Below are positions 7,951 to 17,511 of a stretch of DNA of 64,000 nt, piece by piece (the first letter of the stretch is position 1; the number at the start of each line of letters is the position of its first letter). Made by a program: the position numbers and the translations under genes. Below the pieces are notes generated by a model. The model saw nothing but the letters and a program-made list of their open reading frames with translations, was not told where the DNA came from and did not search any database. This DNA is from CAWIMX01 sp963837345 (GTDB lineage Bacteria > Acidobacteriota > Vicinamibacteria > Vicinamibacterales > CAVVIG01): positions 2,790,001-2,854,000 of the forward strand of contig CAWIMX010000001.1 in NCBI GenBank assembly GCA_963837345.1, read 5' to 3'.

Positions 7951-10900
7951 CTACTTCGTCCCCTTTTTCGCGAGCGCGCGGTAGTACTCTTCGATCGCGC
8001 TGCGGAAGCCGGCGGGCACCTCGTCGGATCCGGCGAGGAAGAGCTGCTGCTGCCCGTCCATACCCAGCTCCTTGCGCAAGTCGAACTCGAACTCCTTGAG
8101 CTTCTCGAGCGCCTGCGCCTGCAGCGTCGCCAGCCCTTCCGGATTCGTATACGCGCTGTTGTCCTGCAGCCGGCGCAGGTCGTTGATGATCGCGTTCAGG
8201 TCGCGCACGTCGTAGCCGGCGTCGCCGAGCGTGCGGCGCAGGGCCTCCGCGTCGCCCTGCCACTCCCGCGCCTGGCGGCTCCACTGCCGGATGTCTTCGT
8301 CGTTCCACCCGTATCCGACGCCGCCCCAACGGTCGCCGCCCGCATTGGCGCCGCCCCGGAACGCGCCGCCGCCATTCTGCTGGCCGCCCTGGCCACCCTG
8401 CTGCGCCTGCTGGCCGCCCTGGCCTTGCTGACCCTGTTGGCCTTGCTGACCCTGTTGGCCTTGCTGACCCTGTTGGCCTTGCTGGCCCTGTTGGCCCTGC
8501 TGACCCTGTTGGCCCTGCTGGCCTTGCTGCCCCTGCTGGCCCTGCTGATTCTGTTGGCCTTGCTGCCCCTGCTGGCCCTGCTGATTCTGCTGCCCCTGTT
8601 GTGACTGCTGGCGCAGGCGTTCGCCGAACGACTCGACGCCCCGGCGCAGGTTGGCCGCCTGTTCGGCGGCGCGGCGCATCGCATCGTCCTGGGCCGACTG
8701 GCCGAGCGCATGCGACGCGTCGTTGATCTTGTCGCGCAGCGAATCCAGATCCGAGCCGATCGACTCTTCGAAGCCGCGGGCGAACTCGGGATTGTTGCCG
8801 CCCGCCTGGAGCAGGCCCTTCGAGTAGCGGATCTTCTCCTTCACCTTGTTGCTGGTGATGTCGTTGGCCGCCTCCTGGAGCTTGCGGGACGCGTCGCGTG
8901 CGTCGCGCCGCGTGCCGTCGGCGAGTTTCTGCAGCTCCTGCTCGAGGTCGGCGACCTCCGACTCCATCTGATCCTTGCGCTGGGCGATGCCCGCGGCGCG
9001 CCCCTGCCGATCGGCGCCGGCCTGTTCGAGCTCCTTGACGTCGGACTCGATCTGCTGCTGGTCTTTCGCGAGCTGGTCGGCGCGGTTGAGAGCGTCCTGG
9101 ACGTCGCGTTCGCCCCGTCCCGACTGCAGGTTGGCGAGCCGTTCCTGGGCTTCGCGCAGCCGCTGCTGCGCCTGGGCGGCTGCCGCGCCGCCGTCCTGCG
9201 AGCCGTTGGCCGCGGCCTGGCGCATCTGTTCGGCCGCCTGGCGCAGCTGCTGCGCCACGTCGGCGAGATCGCGCTGCTGCGGGCGATCGCGCGTGAGCTG
9301 CTCGAGCTGGCGCGCCGCCTGCTCGATCTCGTCGGCCAGCGCGCGCTGCGCGGCTCCCGTGCCCGAGGCGCCGTTCTGGCCGCTCTGCGCGAGACGACGC
9401 TGGCGATCGGCCTCCTGCTGCTGCCGCTGCGCGAGCTCCTTCAGCCGCTCGGCCAGCTGGTCGATCTGCTGATCCGCACTCTGCTGGTCGGCGCGGTTCT
9501 GCATCTGGTACTGGTTCGCGAGCTTGTCCATCTCCATTTCGAACATCTCGGCGAGCTCGTCCTGCATCTGCTGGTTCCCGCCGCCGCCGCCCCCGCCGCC
9601 GCGGCTCTGCGAGACCTGCACTTCGTACTCCTGCTCGGCCTGCTGCAGCAGCTGGAGCGCCTTCTGCTCGGGCGCCAGAGCCTCTTTCGCCTTCTGGTCG
9701 CGCAGCTCGCCCTCGGCGCCCTTCATCGCCGCCGACGCCTGCGGCAGCAGCTCGGCGATTTTCGTGAAGCGCGGGTCCTGGTTCACCAGCCGGCTCGACA
9801 TCTTCTCGACGAGATCGTCCACCTGTTCCCGCAGGCGCGACTGCGTCAGCGTGAGGAAGACGACGTTTTCGCGATACTTGTCCTTGGCCGTCGTGTCCTG
9901 ATCGCGGACGGTATTGAATGTCGCCGCCACGATCTGGCGCTGCTGCTGCGAGAGCGCGCCTACTTCGTTGCCGCCGCCGCCCCCGCCCCCGCCCGCCGCG
10001 GACTGTGCGGCGCGGTAGTCCTTCTTGAACGGCCGGATCTGCACGAAGTAGATGTCGCTCATCGTCGTCTGCGGGCCATCGACGCCGTCGGTGTCGGTGG
10101 CGCGCGCGTAGTACCAGACGAAGTCGCCCGGCTCGAGATCGAGCTCCTCCAGATAGATCGTGTGGCCGGCCTGCACCTCGGTGAGGGGCTTGCCCCCGCC
10201 GAACAGCCGCACCGTCTTCTCGGGACCGCCGTTGGTCGAGTAGACCAGTTCGAGGTCCTTCACGCCGAAGTCGTCTTCGGCGTGCGCTTCCGCGAACACT
10301 TCCTCCACCGCACTGGCCTGGGTGTCGCGGCCGGGCTTCGAGAAGCTCACGGTCGGCGGCTGATCGGTGAGCGCATCGATCGTGTACTGGGGCGACGCGG
10401 TGACGGCCTCGCCGTTGGGGCCCTGCAGCTCGATCCGGTAGAAGCCCTGCTCGGTGATCTTGAAGCCGCCGGTGAGCGTGCCGTCGGCCTGCACGGTCAG
10501 CGGCGCCGACTCGTGATCGTTCAGCAGGATGCGGCCCCCGGCTGTTTTCATCGTCGACGTGATCGTGAGCGCGACGTCCGTGCCCTTGAGCGCCGCCACG
10601 TCGCCGCCGTTCTCCACCTTCTGCGGCTCGAGGCCGGAGTAGGCGGGAAAGCGGTATCCAGATCCAGCTGCTGGACGGCCGGCAGGTCCACGAGCGACAT
10701 GCGGAAGCTGTCGGATCGCACGCCCATCGCCTCGACGTAGTAGTCCACCGGCTGATCGAGGTGGAAGAGGATGCCTTCGAAGGTGTCCGCCTTCGACGTG
10801 GCCACGAGCGGGACCCGCTCGAAGTCGCCGGCGCTCGAGCTGCGCATGAGCAGCTCCGCGCCGTTCGCGGTGAACCCCGAGACGGTCGCGGTGATCGTCT

Positions 10901-11534
10901 GATCGGACCCGCGCGGCACGGTCGCATCGCCCGGCGCGACTTCGATGTGGTACGGGCTGGCGGCCTTCGCGCTCTGCGACAGCTTGAACAGCGCCGACAG
11001 GCCGTGACGGAAGTAGGCGGGCCCGAACGACACGACGAGCGCCGCCACCAGCGCCAGGGCGCCCATCGTCATCAGGTGGCGGAGCATCGCCGCCCGCTCG
11101 ATGCGGCGATTGTGCTCGGCCGCCCGGCATTTCTCGATCGCGTCGGCCACCAGCCGCTCGACGAGCGCCGGGGAATGCGAGGGATCGGTGGTGTCGGCCG
11201 ACGTCGCTTCGACTGCGCTCAGAAGCGCCGCCTCGAGCGACGGATCGAATTCCTCGAGATACAGCGCCACCTGCGAGTCGCTGACCCGCCGGCGCAGCGG
11301 CCGCACCAGCCAGAAGCCGGCCAGGGCCGCGAAGATCGCGAAAATCAGGATCCGGAAGGTGACGATCGACGACGTCGAGAAGCGGAACGCCTCCAGGCCG
11401 CGCGCCGACAGCAGGAACGCCAGCAGACTGCCCGCGACGACGACCAGCGCGCCGCGCACGGCGAGCTTCAGCCGCCAGCGGTTGCGCACTTCACGGATGA
11501 CGCCGACGAGCTCCTCGCGGTGTGCCTCGCCCAT
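7951..11534 (-). CDS. DUF4175-like large membrane protein, frameshifted
   Basis: Two overlapping frames make one protein of about 1194 residues. The N-terminal 292 residues, from ATG 11534 (GGGAGG site upstream), hold two membrane helices and an Ig-like region. The frame breaks at 10657-10658, where the two bases GA stand where a full codon (probably GAG) is expected before TACCGC. The second frame continues YRFPAYSGLEPQKVENGGD with Ig-like strands, a long coiled coil, two poly-Gly runs and a Gly-Gln-Gln tract, and ends at 7951. DUF4175-like proteins are known beside BatA and MoxR genes and are thought to work at the envelope. The break is either a one-base sequencing loss or a real mutation. 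Confidence 0.75.
8402..8612 (-). repeat. In-frame 9-bp repeat encoding about 20 (G/N)QQ triplets
   Basis: Within the DUF4175-like gene the minus strand is a run of 9-base units encoding GQQ, with NQQ and SQQ variants, organised in part as an 18-base repeat (TTGCTGACCCTGTTGGCC on the plus strand). The protein pattern is Gly-X-Y, the spacing of collagen, with Gln at both X and Y. On the opposite strand the same bases give an artefactual poly-Leu/Ala frame. Confidence 0.9.
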
Positions 11535-11579
11535 GCAGGTGTCCTCCCGGGTCTTGGTACCAGCTTACAGGAACGGCCT

Positions 11580-13637
11580 TTAGAGGAAGCGTTCTTTTTG
11601 CGACAATCGGTTGGCCACCACCATCTCGGCGGCGAGCAGCAGCAGGCCCGCCAGCAGCAGATACCACCAGATGGCCTGGCGGCGCTCGGCGTCCTCCGGC
11701 GTGAGCAACTCCGGTTCGGCGCCTTCGGTCGCGGTCTGGACGGCGTGGCCGGTGAGCGAGGCCACCAGCTCGTCGGGATCGAGCGGCGTCAGATCCGACT
11801 CCCCGGCTTCCATGTTGACGGCGACCGTGAACGGCCGGCGCTCGTTCTGCGAGGGATTGCGGACCTCGTAGAAGCCCTGCTGCTCGAGCTCGAGGAAGCC
11901 GCTGCGTCCCTCGCCCCCCTCGTCGGCCTCGACGCGTTCGCCCGACGGATCGAGAATCACGCGGCGCGTCAGCCCGGCCACCGGCGTCGTGGAGAAGTCG
12001 AGCGCCTGGCCGACGGTGTACCACGCGGGCGTGTCCTGGTAGCGGGCGAGGTAGCGGGCCATCTGATGCACGAGCGGCAGGTACACCGGGCGCAGCGGCA
12101 AGTCGGTCCACGTGTCGTCGAGCGTCGTGGTCCACGCGATCACGCGGCCGGCGCCGACGCGGCGCTCGGCCGCGGCCACCGCGCCGTCGTCGTAGCGGGC
12201 GAGCACGCGATCGTCGGGCCCGAGCGAGAGCACGCGATAGCGGAAGACGTGGGCGCTCGAGAAGTCGCCGCTGCGCGGCGCCTTGAACAGCTCGAAGACC
12301 TGATGGCTGTAGTCGCGATAGCCGATCGAGCCGCCGTGCCCCTCCAGCCGATCGACGGTCTGTCCGAGCTGGCCCGGGAGCAGCGACGTATCGGTCGACG
12401 GCCACGTGGTCTTCGGGCCGAAGGCGACGAGCAGGCCGCCGCCCTGCTCGACGAACCGGGCGAGCAATCCGCCGGCCGCGCCCGGCGGGAAGGGCGTGCC
12501 GTTGAGCACCACGACCGCCCGGCCGTCGAGCATCGCGGGCGTGAAGCGCGTCGCGGGCACGACCTCCACCTGGAATCCCGGCGCCTGGCCGATGTCGAGC
12601 GCCTGCGACAGGAAGAGGCTCTCGTGGCCGCCGCCCGGCTCGACGACGAGCACGCGCACGGCGCGTCCGGGAGCGAGCACGAAGCTGAACGTGTTGTCGG
12701 CGGGCAGCGGGTCGGTCGCCGCGCTGATCGTGCCGCGCGCATTGGTGTCGGCGAGGGTGAACGGTGTGAAGACCACCGTGGTCGGCTGATTGGGCGGCAG
12801 CGTCACGCGCTTGGTCTCGAGCTCGAGGTCGTTCAGCTTGAGCGTCACGGGGACGTCGGCGCGCGGCGCGGCGCTGCGGTTGACGACGGCGGCCGTGAGC
12901 GTGACGCGCTCCTGCCCCGAGAACTCGGCGCGCGCGAACGACGCCGACGTGACGGCGGTATTCGCGGCGTCCGGCGTGCCGACGGCCACGGGCGTCACCA
13001 CGGTGCCCTCGGGAAACCGCACGTCCTCGGCGCCGGTCCAGCCTGATTTCTGCAGGTCGCTGATGAGCACCACCTCGCGCCGCTTCAGGGTGGATTCGGC
13101 GAGCACGCTCTGGGCGAGCTTGAGCGCCGGACCGTATCGCGTCGCGCCGGCCGTGGGCGCCGCCTGATCGATCGCCGCGTCGAGGCGCACCTGGTCGGAC
13201 GTGCTGCGCATGGTCTCCTCGGCGTTGCGGGCGAAGAGCACGAGCGTCGCGCGGTCTTCGGGATTCACGGCCGCCACGGCCTGGCGCGCGGCCTGCTGGG
13301 CGCGCGACCACTCGTCGCCGTACGCCATGCTGGCGGATCGATCGAGCAGGATGACGACTTCGCGGGCGCCGCCGGCGGCCGTGACCGCGAGCGCGCCCTG
13401 CGGCAGGAACGGCCGGGCGAACGCGGCGACGATGAGCGCCATCGCCGCGGCCCGCATCAGCAGCAGGAACCAGTGGCGGATGCGGCGGCGCCGCACCGAC
13501 TGGTACGGGATGCGCTCGAGGAACATCAGCGACGGGAACTTCACCACGTGCTTGCGCTCGCGCTGGATGAGGTGCACGATGACCGGCACCGCGAGCGCGC
13601 CCAGCCCGAGAAAGAAGAGGGGTGTCAGGAAGGACAT
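11580..13637 (-). CDS. BatA-type membrane protein with von Willebrand factor A domain
   Basis: A 685-residue protein. The N-terminal double membrane segment (MSFLTPLFFLGLGALAVPVI, then a second helix near residues 58-78) is the BatA/aerotolerance N-terminal domain. A vWA domain follows with the MIDAS start VILLDRSASMAYGD. The C-terminal half resembles a glutamine-amidotransferase-like fold without an obvious catalytic Cys, and a last helix (WYLLLAGLLLLAAEMVV) anchors the end. BatA-type proteins act with MoxR ATPases in the cell envelope. The gene starts four bases after the DUF58 gene and precedes the DUF4175-like gene by 45 bases. Confidence 0.85.
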   Translation of the reverse strand: MSFLTPLFFLGLGALAVPVIVHLIQRERKHVVKFPSLMFLERIPYQSVRRRRIRHWFLLLMRAAAMALIVAAFARPFLPQGALAVTAAGGAREVVILLDRSASMAYGDEWSRAQQAARQAVAAVNPEDRATLVLFARNAEETMRSTSDQVRLDAAIDQAAPTAGATRYGPALKLAQSVLAESTLKRREVVLISDLQKSGWTGAEDVRFPEGTVVTPVAVGTPDAANTAVTSASFARAEFSGQERVTLTAAVVNRSAAPRADVPVTLKLNDLELETKRVTLPPNQPTTVVFTPFTLADTNARGTISAATDPLPADNTFSFVLAPGRAVRVLVVEPGGGHESLFLSQALDIGQAPGFQVEVVPATRFTPAMLDGRAVVVLNGTPFPPGAAGGLLARFVEQGGGLLVAFGPKTTWPSTDTSLLPGQLGQTVDRLEGHGGSIGYRDYSHQVFELFKAPRSGDFSSAHVFRYRVLSLGPDDRVLARYDDGAVAAAERRVGAGRVIAWTTTLDDTWTDLPLRPVYLPLVHQMARYLARYQDTPAWYTVGQALDFSTTPVAGLTRRVILDPSGERVEADEGGEGRSGFLELEQQGFYEVRNPSQNERRPFTVAVNMEAGESDLTPLDPDELVASLTGHAVQTATEGAEPELLTPEDAERRQAIWWYLLLAGLLLLAAEMVVANRLSQKERFL

Positions 13638-13641
13638 CTAT

Positions 13642-14553
13642 CTATCGCACCCGAATGAACCGCTCCCGCGTCGAGAGGTAGCGGAACAGCGCCTCGTCGA
13701 GCGGCTTGGCCGTGTTGAGCAGGCAATAGTCGATCCGGTGCTCCGCGAACTTCGTCGTGAGCGCCTCGATGTGCTCGCGGATCAGCTGGCGGTACTGTTT
13801 CGCGAACGATGCCGGCACCACGGGCACCTGCTCGCCGCTCTCGAGATCTTCGAAACTCGAGGCGTCGTCGAATGTGAAGTCGATCTCGGCCGGATCCAGG
13901 ACGTGAAACACGACGAGATCGTTGCCGAGCATCGCGAACGGCCGCGCGGCTTCGAGGATGGCATCGGGATCGTCGTACAGATCCGAGATGAGCGCCACGA
14001 GGCCCCGGCGCTTGAAGAACTCGGCCATCTTCGCGAGCGGCACGCGCAGGTTGCCCGGCCGCTCGGCTTTCGCGCGGTCGAGCGTCTGCAGCACCACGTT
14101 GAAGTGCTTGGCCGACGGCGGCACGTGGTTCACGATGTCGCTGTCGAACGTGATGAGGCCGACGCGGTCGCGCTGCCGCTGCGCCATGTAGGCCAGGCAC
14201 GCCGCCAGGTAGCACCCGTACTCGATCTTCGTGACGCCGCCGCTCGTGAAGCTCATCGACCGCGACACGTCGAAGAGCACGTTGAAGTTCGTGTTCGTGT
14301 CGGCCTCGTACTGCTTCACGTAGTACTTGTCGGTCCGGGCGTACACGCGCCAGTCGACCCGGCGGATGTCGTCGCCGGCCACGTAGCCCCGATGCTCGGC
14401 GAAGTCCACCGAAGCGCCGAAGAACGGCGCGCGATGCAGGCCGTTGATGAAGCCGTCCACCACCGAGCGCGCGAGCAGCTCGAGGTTGCCGATGCGGCTG
14501 AGGACGGTCGGATCGACGAACCGCGCGCCCGGCAGGGCGTGGGATTGCTGCAT
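13642..14553 (-). CDS. DUF58 domain protein
   Basis: A 303-residue soluble protein. It has the DUF58 signature YVAGDDIRRVDWRVYART near residue 60 and a vWA-like core beginning FDVSRSMSF. DUF58 proteins are the standard partners of MoxR ATPases. The ATG at 14553 was chosen because it lies five bases after the MoxR stop; the longer open frame upstream is only a shadow of moxR. The order moxR-DUF58-batA is the core of the cluster. Confidence 0.9.
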   Translation of the reverse strand: MQQSHALPGARFVDPTVLSRIGNLELLARSVVDGFINGLHRAPFFGASVDFAEHRGYVAGDDIRRVDWRVYARTDKYYVKQYEADTNTNFNVLFDVSRSMSFTSGGVTKIEYGCYLAACLAYMAQRQRDRVGLITFDSDIVNHVPPSAKHFNVVLQTLDRAKAERPGNLRVPLAKMAEFFKRRGLVALISDLYDDPDAILEAARPFAMLGNDLVVFHVLDPAEIDFTFDDASSFEDLESGEQVPVVPASFAKQYRQLIREHIEALTTKFAEHRIDYCLLNTAKPLDEALFRYLSTRERFIRVR

Positions 14554-14558
14554 GATGC

Positions 14559-15605
14559 CTACATTCCGCTCTTCGGGACCGGCACGCGATCCAGGAGCTC
14601 GGCGATGATCGTGTCGGTGGTCATGCCTTCCGACTCCGCCCGGAAGTTCGTGAGCACGCGATGCCGGAGCACCGGCAGCGCCATGGCGCGGATGTCGTCG
14701 AAGCTCACGTGGTAGCGCCCGCTCGTGAGCGCGCGCGCTTTCGCGCCCAGCACGAGGTTCTGCGCGGCGCGGACGCTCGCGCCGAACGCGACGAACTTCT
14801 TCACCGATTCGGGCGCCGCGGGCGACTTGGGCCGGCTCGTCCGCACGATCGTCAGCGCATAGCGCATCACGGCCTCGGCGACCGGCACCCGGCGCACCAG
14901 CCGCTGAAAGGCGACCAGGTCCGGTCCGGTGACCGTCCGCTCGAACGACGGCTCGAGAATCGCCGTCGTCGTCTTCACGACGTTGTACTCCTCGTCTTCC
15001 GGCGGATGGTCGATCACGATGTGGAACATGAAGCGGTCGAGCTGCGCCTCCGGCAGCGGATACGTGCCTTCGAGCTCGATCGGATTCTGCGTCGCGAACA
15101 CGAAGAACGGCTCCTCGAGGCGGTACGTGCGTCCCTGGATCGTGACGCGGTGCTCCTGCATCGCCTCGAGCAGCGCCGATTGCGTCTTGGGCGGTGTGCG
15201 GTTGATCTCGTCCGCGAGCACGATGTTCGCGAAGATGGGCCCGGGGGCGAACACCATCTGGCGGCGTCCCGTCGTCGTGTCTTCCTGAATGAGATCCGTG
15301 CCCGTGATGTCGGACGGCATCAGGTCGGGCGTGAACTGGATCCGGTTGAAATTCAGGTCGAGCACTTTCGCCAGCGTCTGGATCAGGAGCGTCTTGGCCA
15401 GCCCCGGCACTCCCACGATGAGGCTGTTGCCGCCCACGAACAGCGTGAGCAGCACGAGGTCGATCACCTCGTCCTGGCCGACGATCAGCTTCTTCAGCTC
15501 GCCGACGATGCGCTGTCGTCCTTCGTTCATGCGGTCGGCCAGCGCCACATCGTCTGGCGCGTCGAGGTTGCTGCCACCGGCGTCGCGCGGGTCGATAGTG
15601 TCCAC
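14559..15605 (-). CDS. MoxR-family AAA+ ATPase (first copy)
   Basis: A 348-residue chaperone-type ATPase. Walker A is GVPGLAKT at residues 65-72, Walker B is VLADEINR, and the MoxR pattern ATQNPIELEGTYPLPEAQLD is clear. It starts at GTG 15605 with an AAGGA site eight bases upstream; an ATG 26 codons in is possible but less well placed. MoxR proteins remodel or insert cofactors or metals into partner complexes together with vWA proteins. It is transcribed with the DUF58 and BatA genes. A second moxR lies at 60133-61173. Confidence 0.94.
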   Translation of the reverse strand: MDTIDPRDAGGSNLDAPDDVALADRMNEGRQRIVGELKKLIVGQDEVIDLVLLTLFVGGNSLIVGVPGLAKTLLIQTLAKVLDLNFNRIQFTPDLMPSDITGTDLIQEDTTTGRRQMVFAPGPIFANIVLADEINRTPPKTQSALLEAMQEHRVTIQGRTYRLEEPFFVFATQNPIELEGTYPLPEAQLDRFMFHIVIDHPPEDEEYNVVKTTTAILEPSFERTVTGPDLVAFQRLVRRVPVAEAVMRYALTIVRTSRPKSPAAPESVKKFVAFGASVRAAQNLVLGAKARALTSGRYHVSFDDIRAMALPVLRHRVLTNFRAESEGMTTDTIIAELLDRVPVPKSGM

Positions 15606-15697
15606 GGGACAATCCTTTCCGTTGAGAGATCCGTCAAGAGCGCCGCACCGACGTGCCGAGCTCCTCAGTTCCAGAGGTTCTCAGAGGTCCTGATCGA

Positions 15698-16510
15698 TCA
15701 ATGCGTCAGTCCGTACATCACATAGTTCACGCCGAGCTTGAAGGCTTCGTTCGACTGGTCCACGGGCGCCAGACCGGTGCCCGAGAACTCCCAGAACTCC
15801 GAGACGTCGGTGTTGTAGTTCGCGATGGCCATCAGCCGCTTGCTCGGATCATTGTCCTCGAACAGCCCGCGCACGAGCGGCCGGCCGCCGTCGTAGGCCT
15901 GGGGCAGGATGTCGAGCGACTCGATCTCGAAGAACGCATGGAAGATCGGGTGCGCGACGTCCATGTCGACGAAGCGGCCGCCGGGGATGACCCGCTGCAT
16001 GTTGTACACGAAATTCTTCCAGCCGCCGCCGCCGCGCGGCGGATCGCGGAAATCGTCGAAAATCACGAATCCGCCCTTGTGCAGGTACGCGCGGAACGCC
16101 TCGGCCTCGCGGTCCGTGAGCGTCCAGTACCCGGCCTCCGCCATGTACGCGAGCGGGTAGCGGGAGAGCTCCGGGTCGTCGAGCGCCAGCACCTCTGCGT
16201 CCTGGATGTGCGGCTCGAGCGTGCTGATCTGATTCATGATGCTCATCAGGTTGCGCTCGGCCCGTCCGTGGTCGGGCAGCGGATCGTAGCCGTAGCCGTG
16301 CGCCCACGGCGGCAGGTCGTAGTAGTAGTAGCCGCCGGGCCCGCTCGTATACCGCAGCCGCGCGAACGCGAAGCGGCCGTCATACGGGGCGTTGGGCGCC
16401 GTCTCGAAGGTGGCGGATCCATGTCGGCGGCGCTGCGCGAGCGCCGACGCCGACACCATGCCGCTGCCCACGAGCGCCAGCGCGATCACGCGCCGCGCGG
16501 GACGTGTCAC
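15698..16510 (-). CDS. DUF4159 domain secreted protein
   Basis: A 270-residue protein with a signal peptide (VIALALVGSGMVSASALA) and the DUF4159 domain. Diagnostic pieces are FAFARLRYTSG near the start, GGFVIFDDFRDPP in the middle and YNTDVSEFWEFSG near the end. DUF4159 has an amidotransferase-like flavodoxin fold and regularly occurs beside MoxR/BatA genes; its biochemical role is unknown. The GTG at 16510 overlaps the stop of the caspase-like gene (GTGA). The 92-base gap to moxR contains a faint GGTTC-type repeat. Confidence 0.88.
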   Translation of the reverse strand: MTRPARRVIALALVGSGMVSASALAQRRRHGSATFETAPNAPYDGRFAFARLRYTSGPGGYYYYDLPPWAHGYGYDPLPDHGRAERNLMSIMNQISTLEPHIQDAEVLALDDPELSRYPLAYMAEAGYWTLTDREAEAFRAYLHKGGFVIFDDFRDPPRGGGGWKNFVYNMQRVIPGGRFVDMDVAHPIFHAFFEIESLDILPQAYDGGRPLVRGLFEDNDPSKRLMAIANYNTDVSEFWEFSGTGLAPVDQSNEAFKLGVNYVMYGLTH

Positions 16511-17511
16511 CGCTGGCCCCGTCGCTCTTGAACCGCGCGCGTCTTCAACGCCAGCTCGGTGACGAGCGCCTCGAGCTGGCGGTCGTATTCCTGCGGGTCC
16601 ATGCTCGACTTGAGGAGGCGGAGTCCGGCGATCTTCTCCTCGAGCGCCTGCTGCTCTTTCATGAGCGCCTGCAGGGCCGGGTCGTCGACGGCGGCGATCG
16701 CGTCGGCCCGCGCGCGATCGGCGGTGAGATACATCGCCGTGGCCAGCTGCCCGTCCTGGCCGTCGTCGAGCACGGCGTGCTCGGTGAGGAGGGTGCCCTG
16801 CTGGCCGTACGACTCCTCGACCCGCCCCTTGGCGTAGGCGAACGCTTCGGCGAGGGAGACGCGCCCGCTCCGGTCCTGGTCGGCACCTTCGGCGGTGAAG
16901 GCCTCGGCAAAGTACTGCGGGAACACCGTTTCGTTGCGTTCGCCGCCGGTCTTGGTCGCCGTGACAATCGCGCGGCCCGGACCCTTGAGCGGCTCCAGAA
17001 ACGCGCCGCTCGAGGCGGTCGTGTTCACGAACCCGACGCGGCGGCCCGCGAAGCTGTCGAGCAGCACGGCCCAGTCGGCGGCGCTCAGATCGGGGCCCGG
17101 CAAATTGAAGGAGGCGTCCTGCCCGTTGAAGCTGCCGTGGCCGAACAGGACGAACAGCACTTCGTCGTTGGGCTGCGCGCGCGAGGCCAGATCGGCGACG
17201 GCCTTCTTGATGGCGTCGCTCGTCGAGCGGCCGGTGATCCGCCCCGGATCCGATGCGGGCTTGTCGGCGAGATACACGATGTCGGCGTCGGGATCCGCCG
17301 CCTTCGCCGCGTCCAGCAGCGTCGTCGCCCAGGCATGGAACTGGGTGCCGAACTCCGGATCGCCCTCGACGCCGGTGATGATGACCAGGTGCGTCTGCTG
17401 GGCGATGGCCGCGTGCGGTACGGCGAAGAGAGAGAGCACCACTCCTGCGCCGAGCGCCCAGGCGCCGGGGCGGCCAGCCCCCGGGCACCCGGGACCAAAC
17501 CCCCTGTTCAT
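16507..17511 (-). CDS. Exported caspase-fold protein lacking the catalytic cysteine
   Basis: A 334-residue protein with a signal peptide ending near AIAQQ and a caspase/legumain-like domain. The strand-loop carrying the catalytic His is present (LFVLFGHGSFNG), but where active clan CD peptidases have Cys in a (D/E)AC-x-SG loop this protein has VNTTASSGAF, so Ala replaces Cys. After it comes an EF-hand-like loop DQDRSGRVSLAEAF and a C-terminal coiled coil (about 265-330). It is probably a non-catalytic scaffold or binding protein in the periplasm (inference). ATGA overlap couples it to the vWA/GATase gene upstream, and GTGA couples it to DUF4159 downstream. Confidence 0.75.
   Translation of the reverse strand: MNRGFGPGCPGAGRPGAWALGAGVVLSLFAVPHAAIAQQTHLVIITGVEGDPEFGTQFHAWATTLLDAAKAADPDADIVYLADKPASDPGRITGRSTSDAIKKAVADLASRAQPNDEVLFVLFGHGSFNGQDASFNLPGPDLSAADWAVLLDSFAGRRVGFVNTTASSGAFLEPLKGPGRAIVTATKTGGERNETVFPQYFAEAFTAEGADQDRSGRVSLAEAFAYAKGRVEESYGQQGTLLTEHAVLDDGQDGQLATAMYLTADRARADAIAAVDDPALQALMKEQQALEEKIAGLRLLKSSMDPQEYDRQLEALVTELALKTRAVQERRGQR

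Noticed and set aside
6904..8604. Plus-strand frame ending in a Leu/Ala/Thr run that looks like many membrane helices
   Set aside because: The hydrophobic run is the complement of the Gly-Gln-Gln repeat in the DUF4175-like gene, and the rest is antisense to genes with good homology.
8710..10740. 676-codon plus-strand frame
   Set aside because: Antisense to the coiled-coil part of the DUF4175-like gene, whose own frame has the expected domains.
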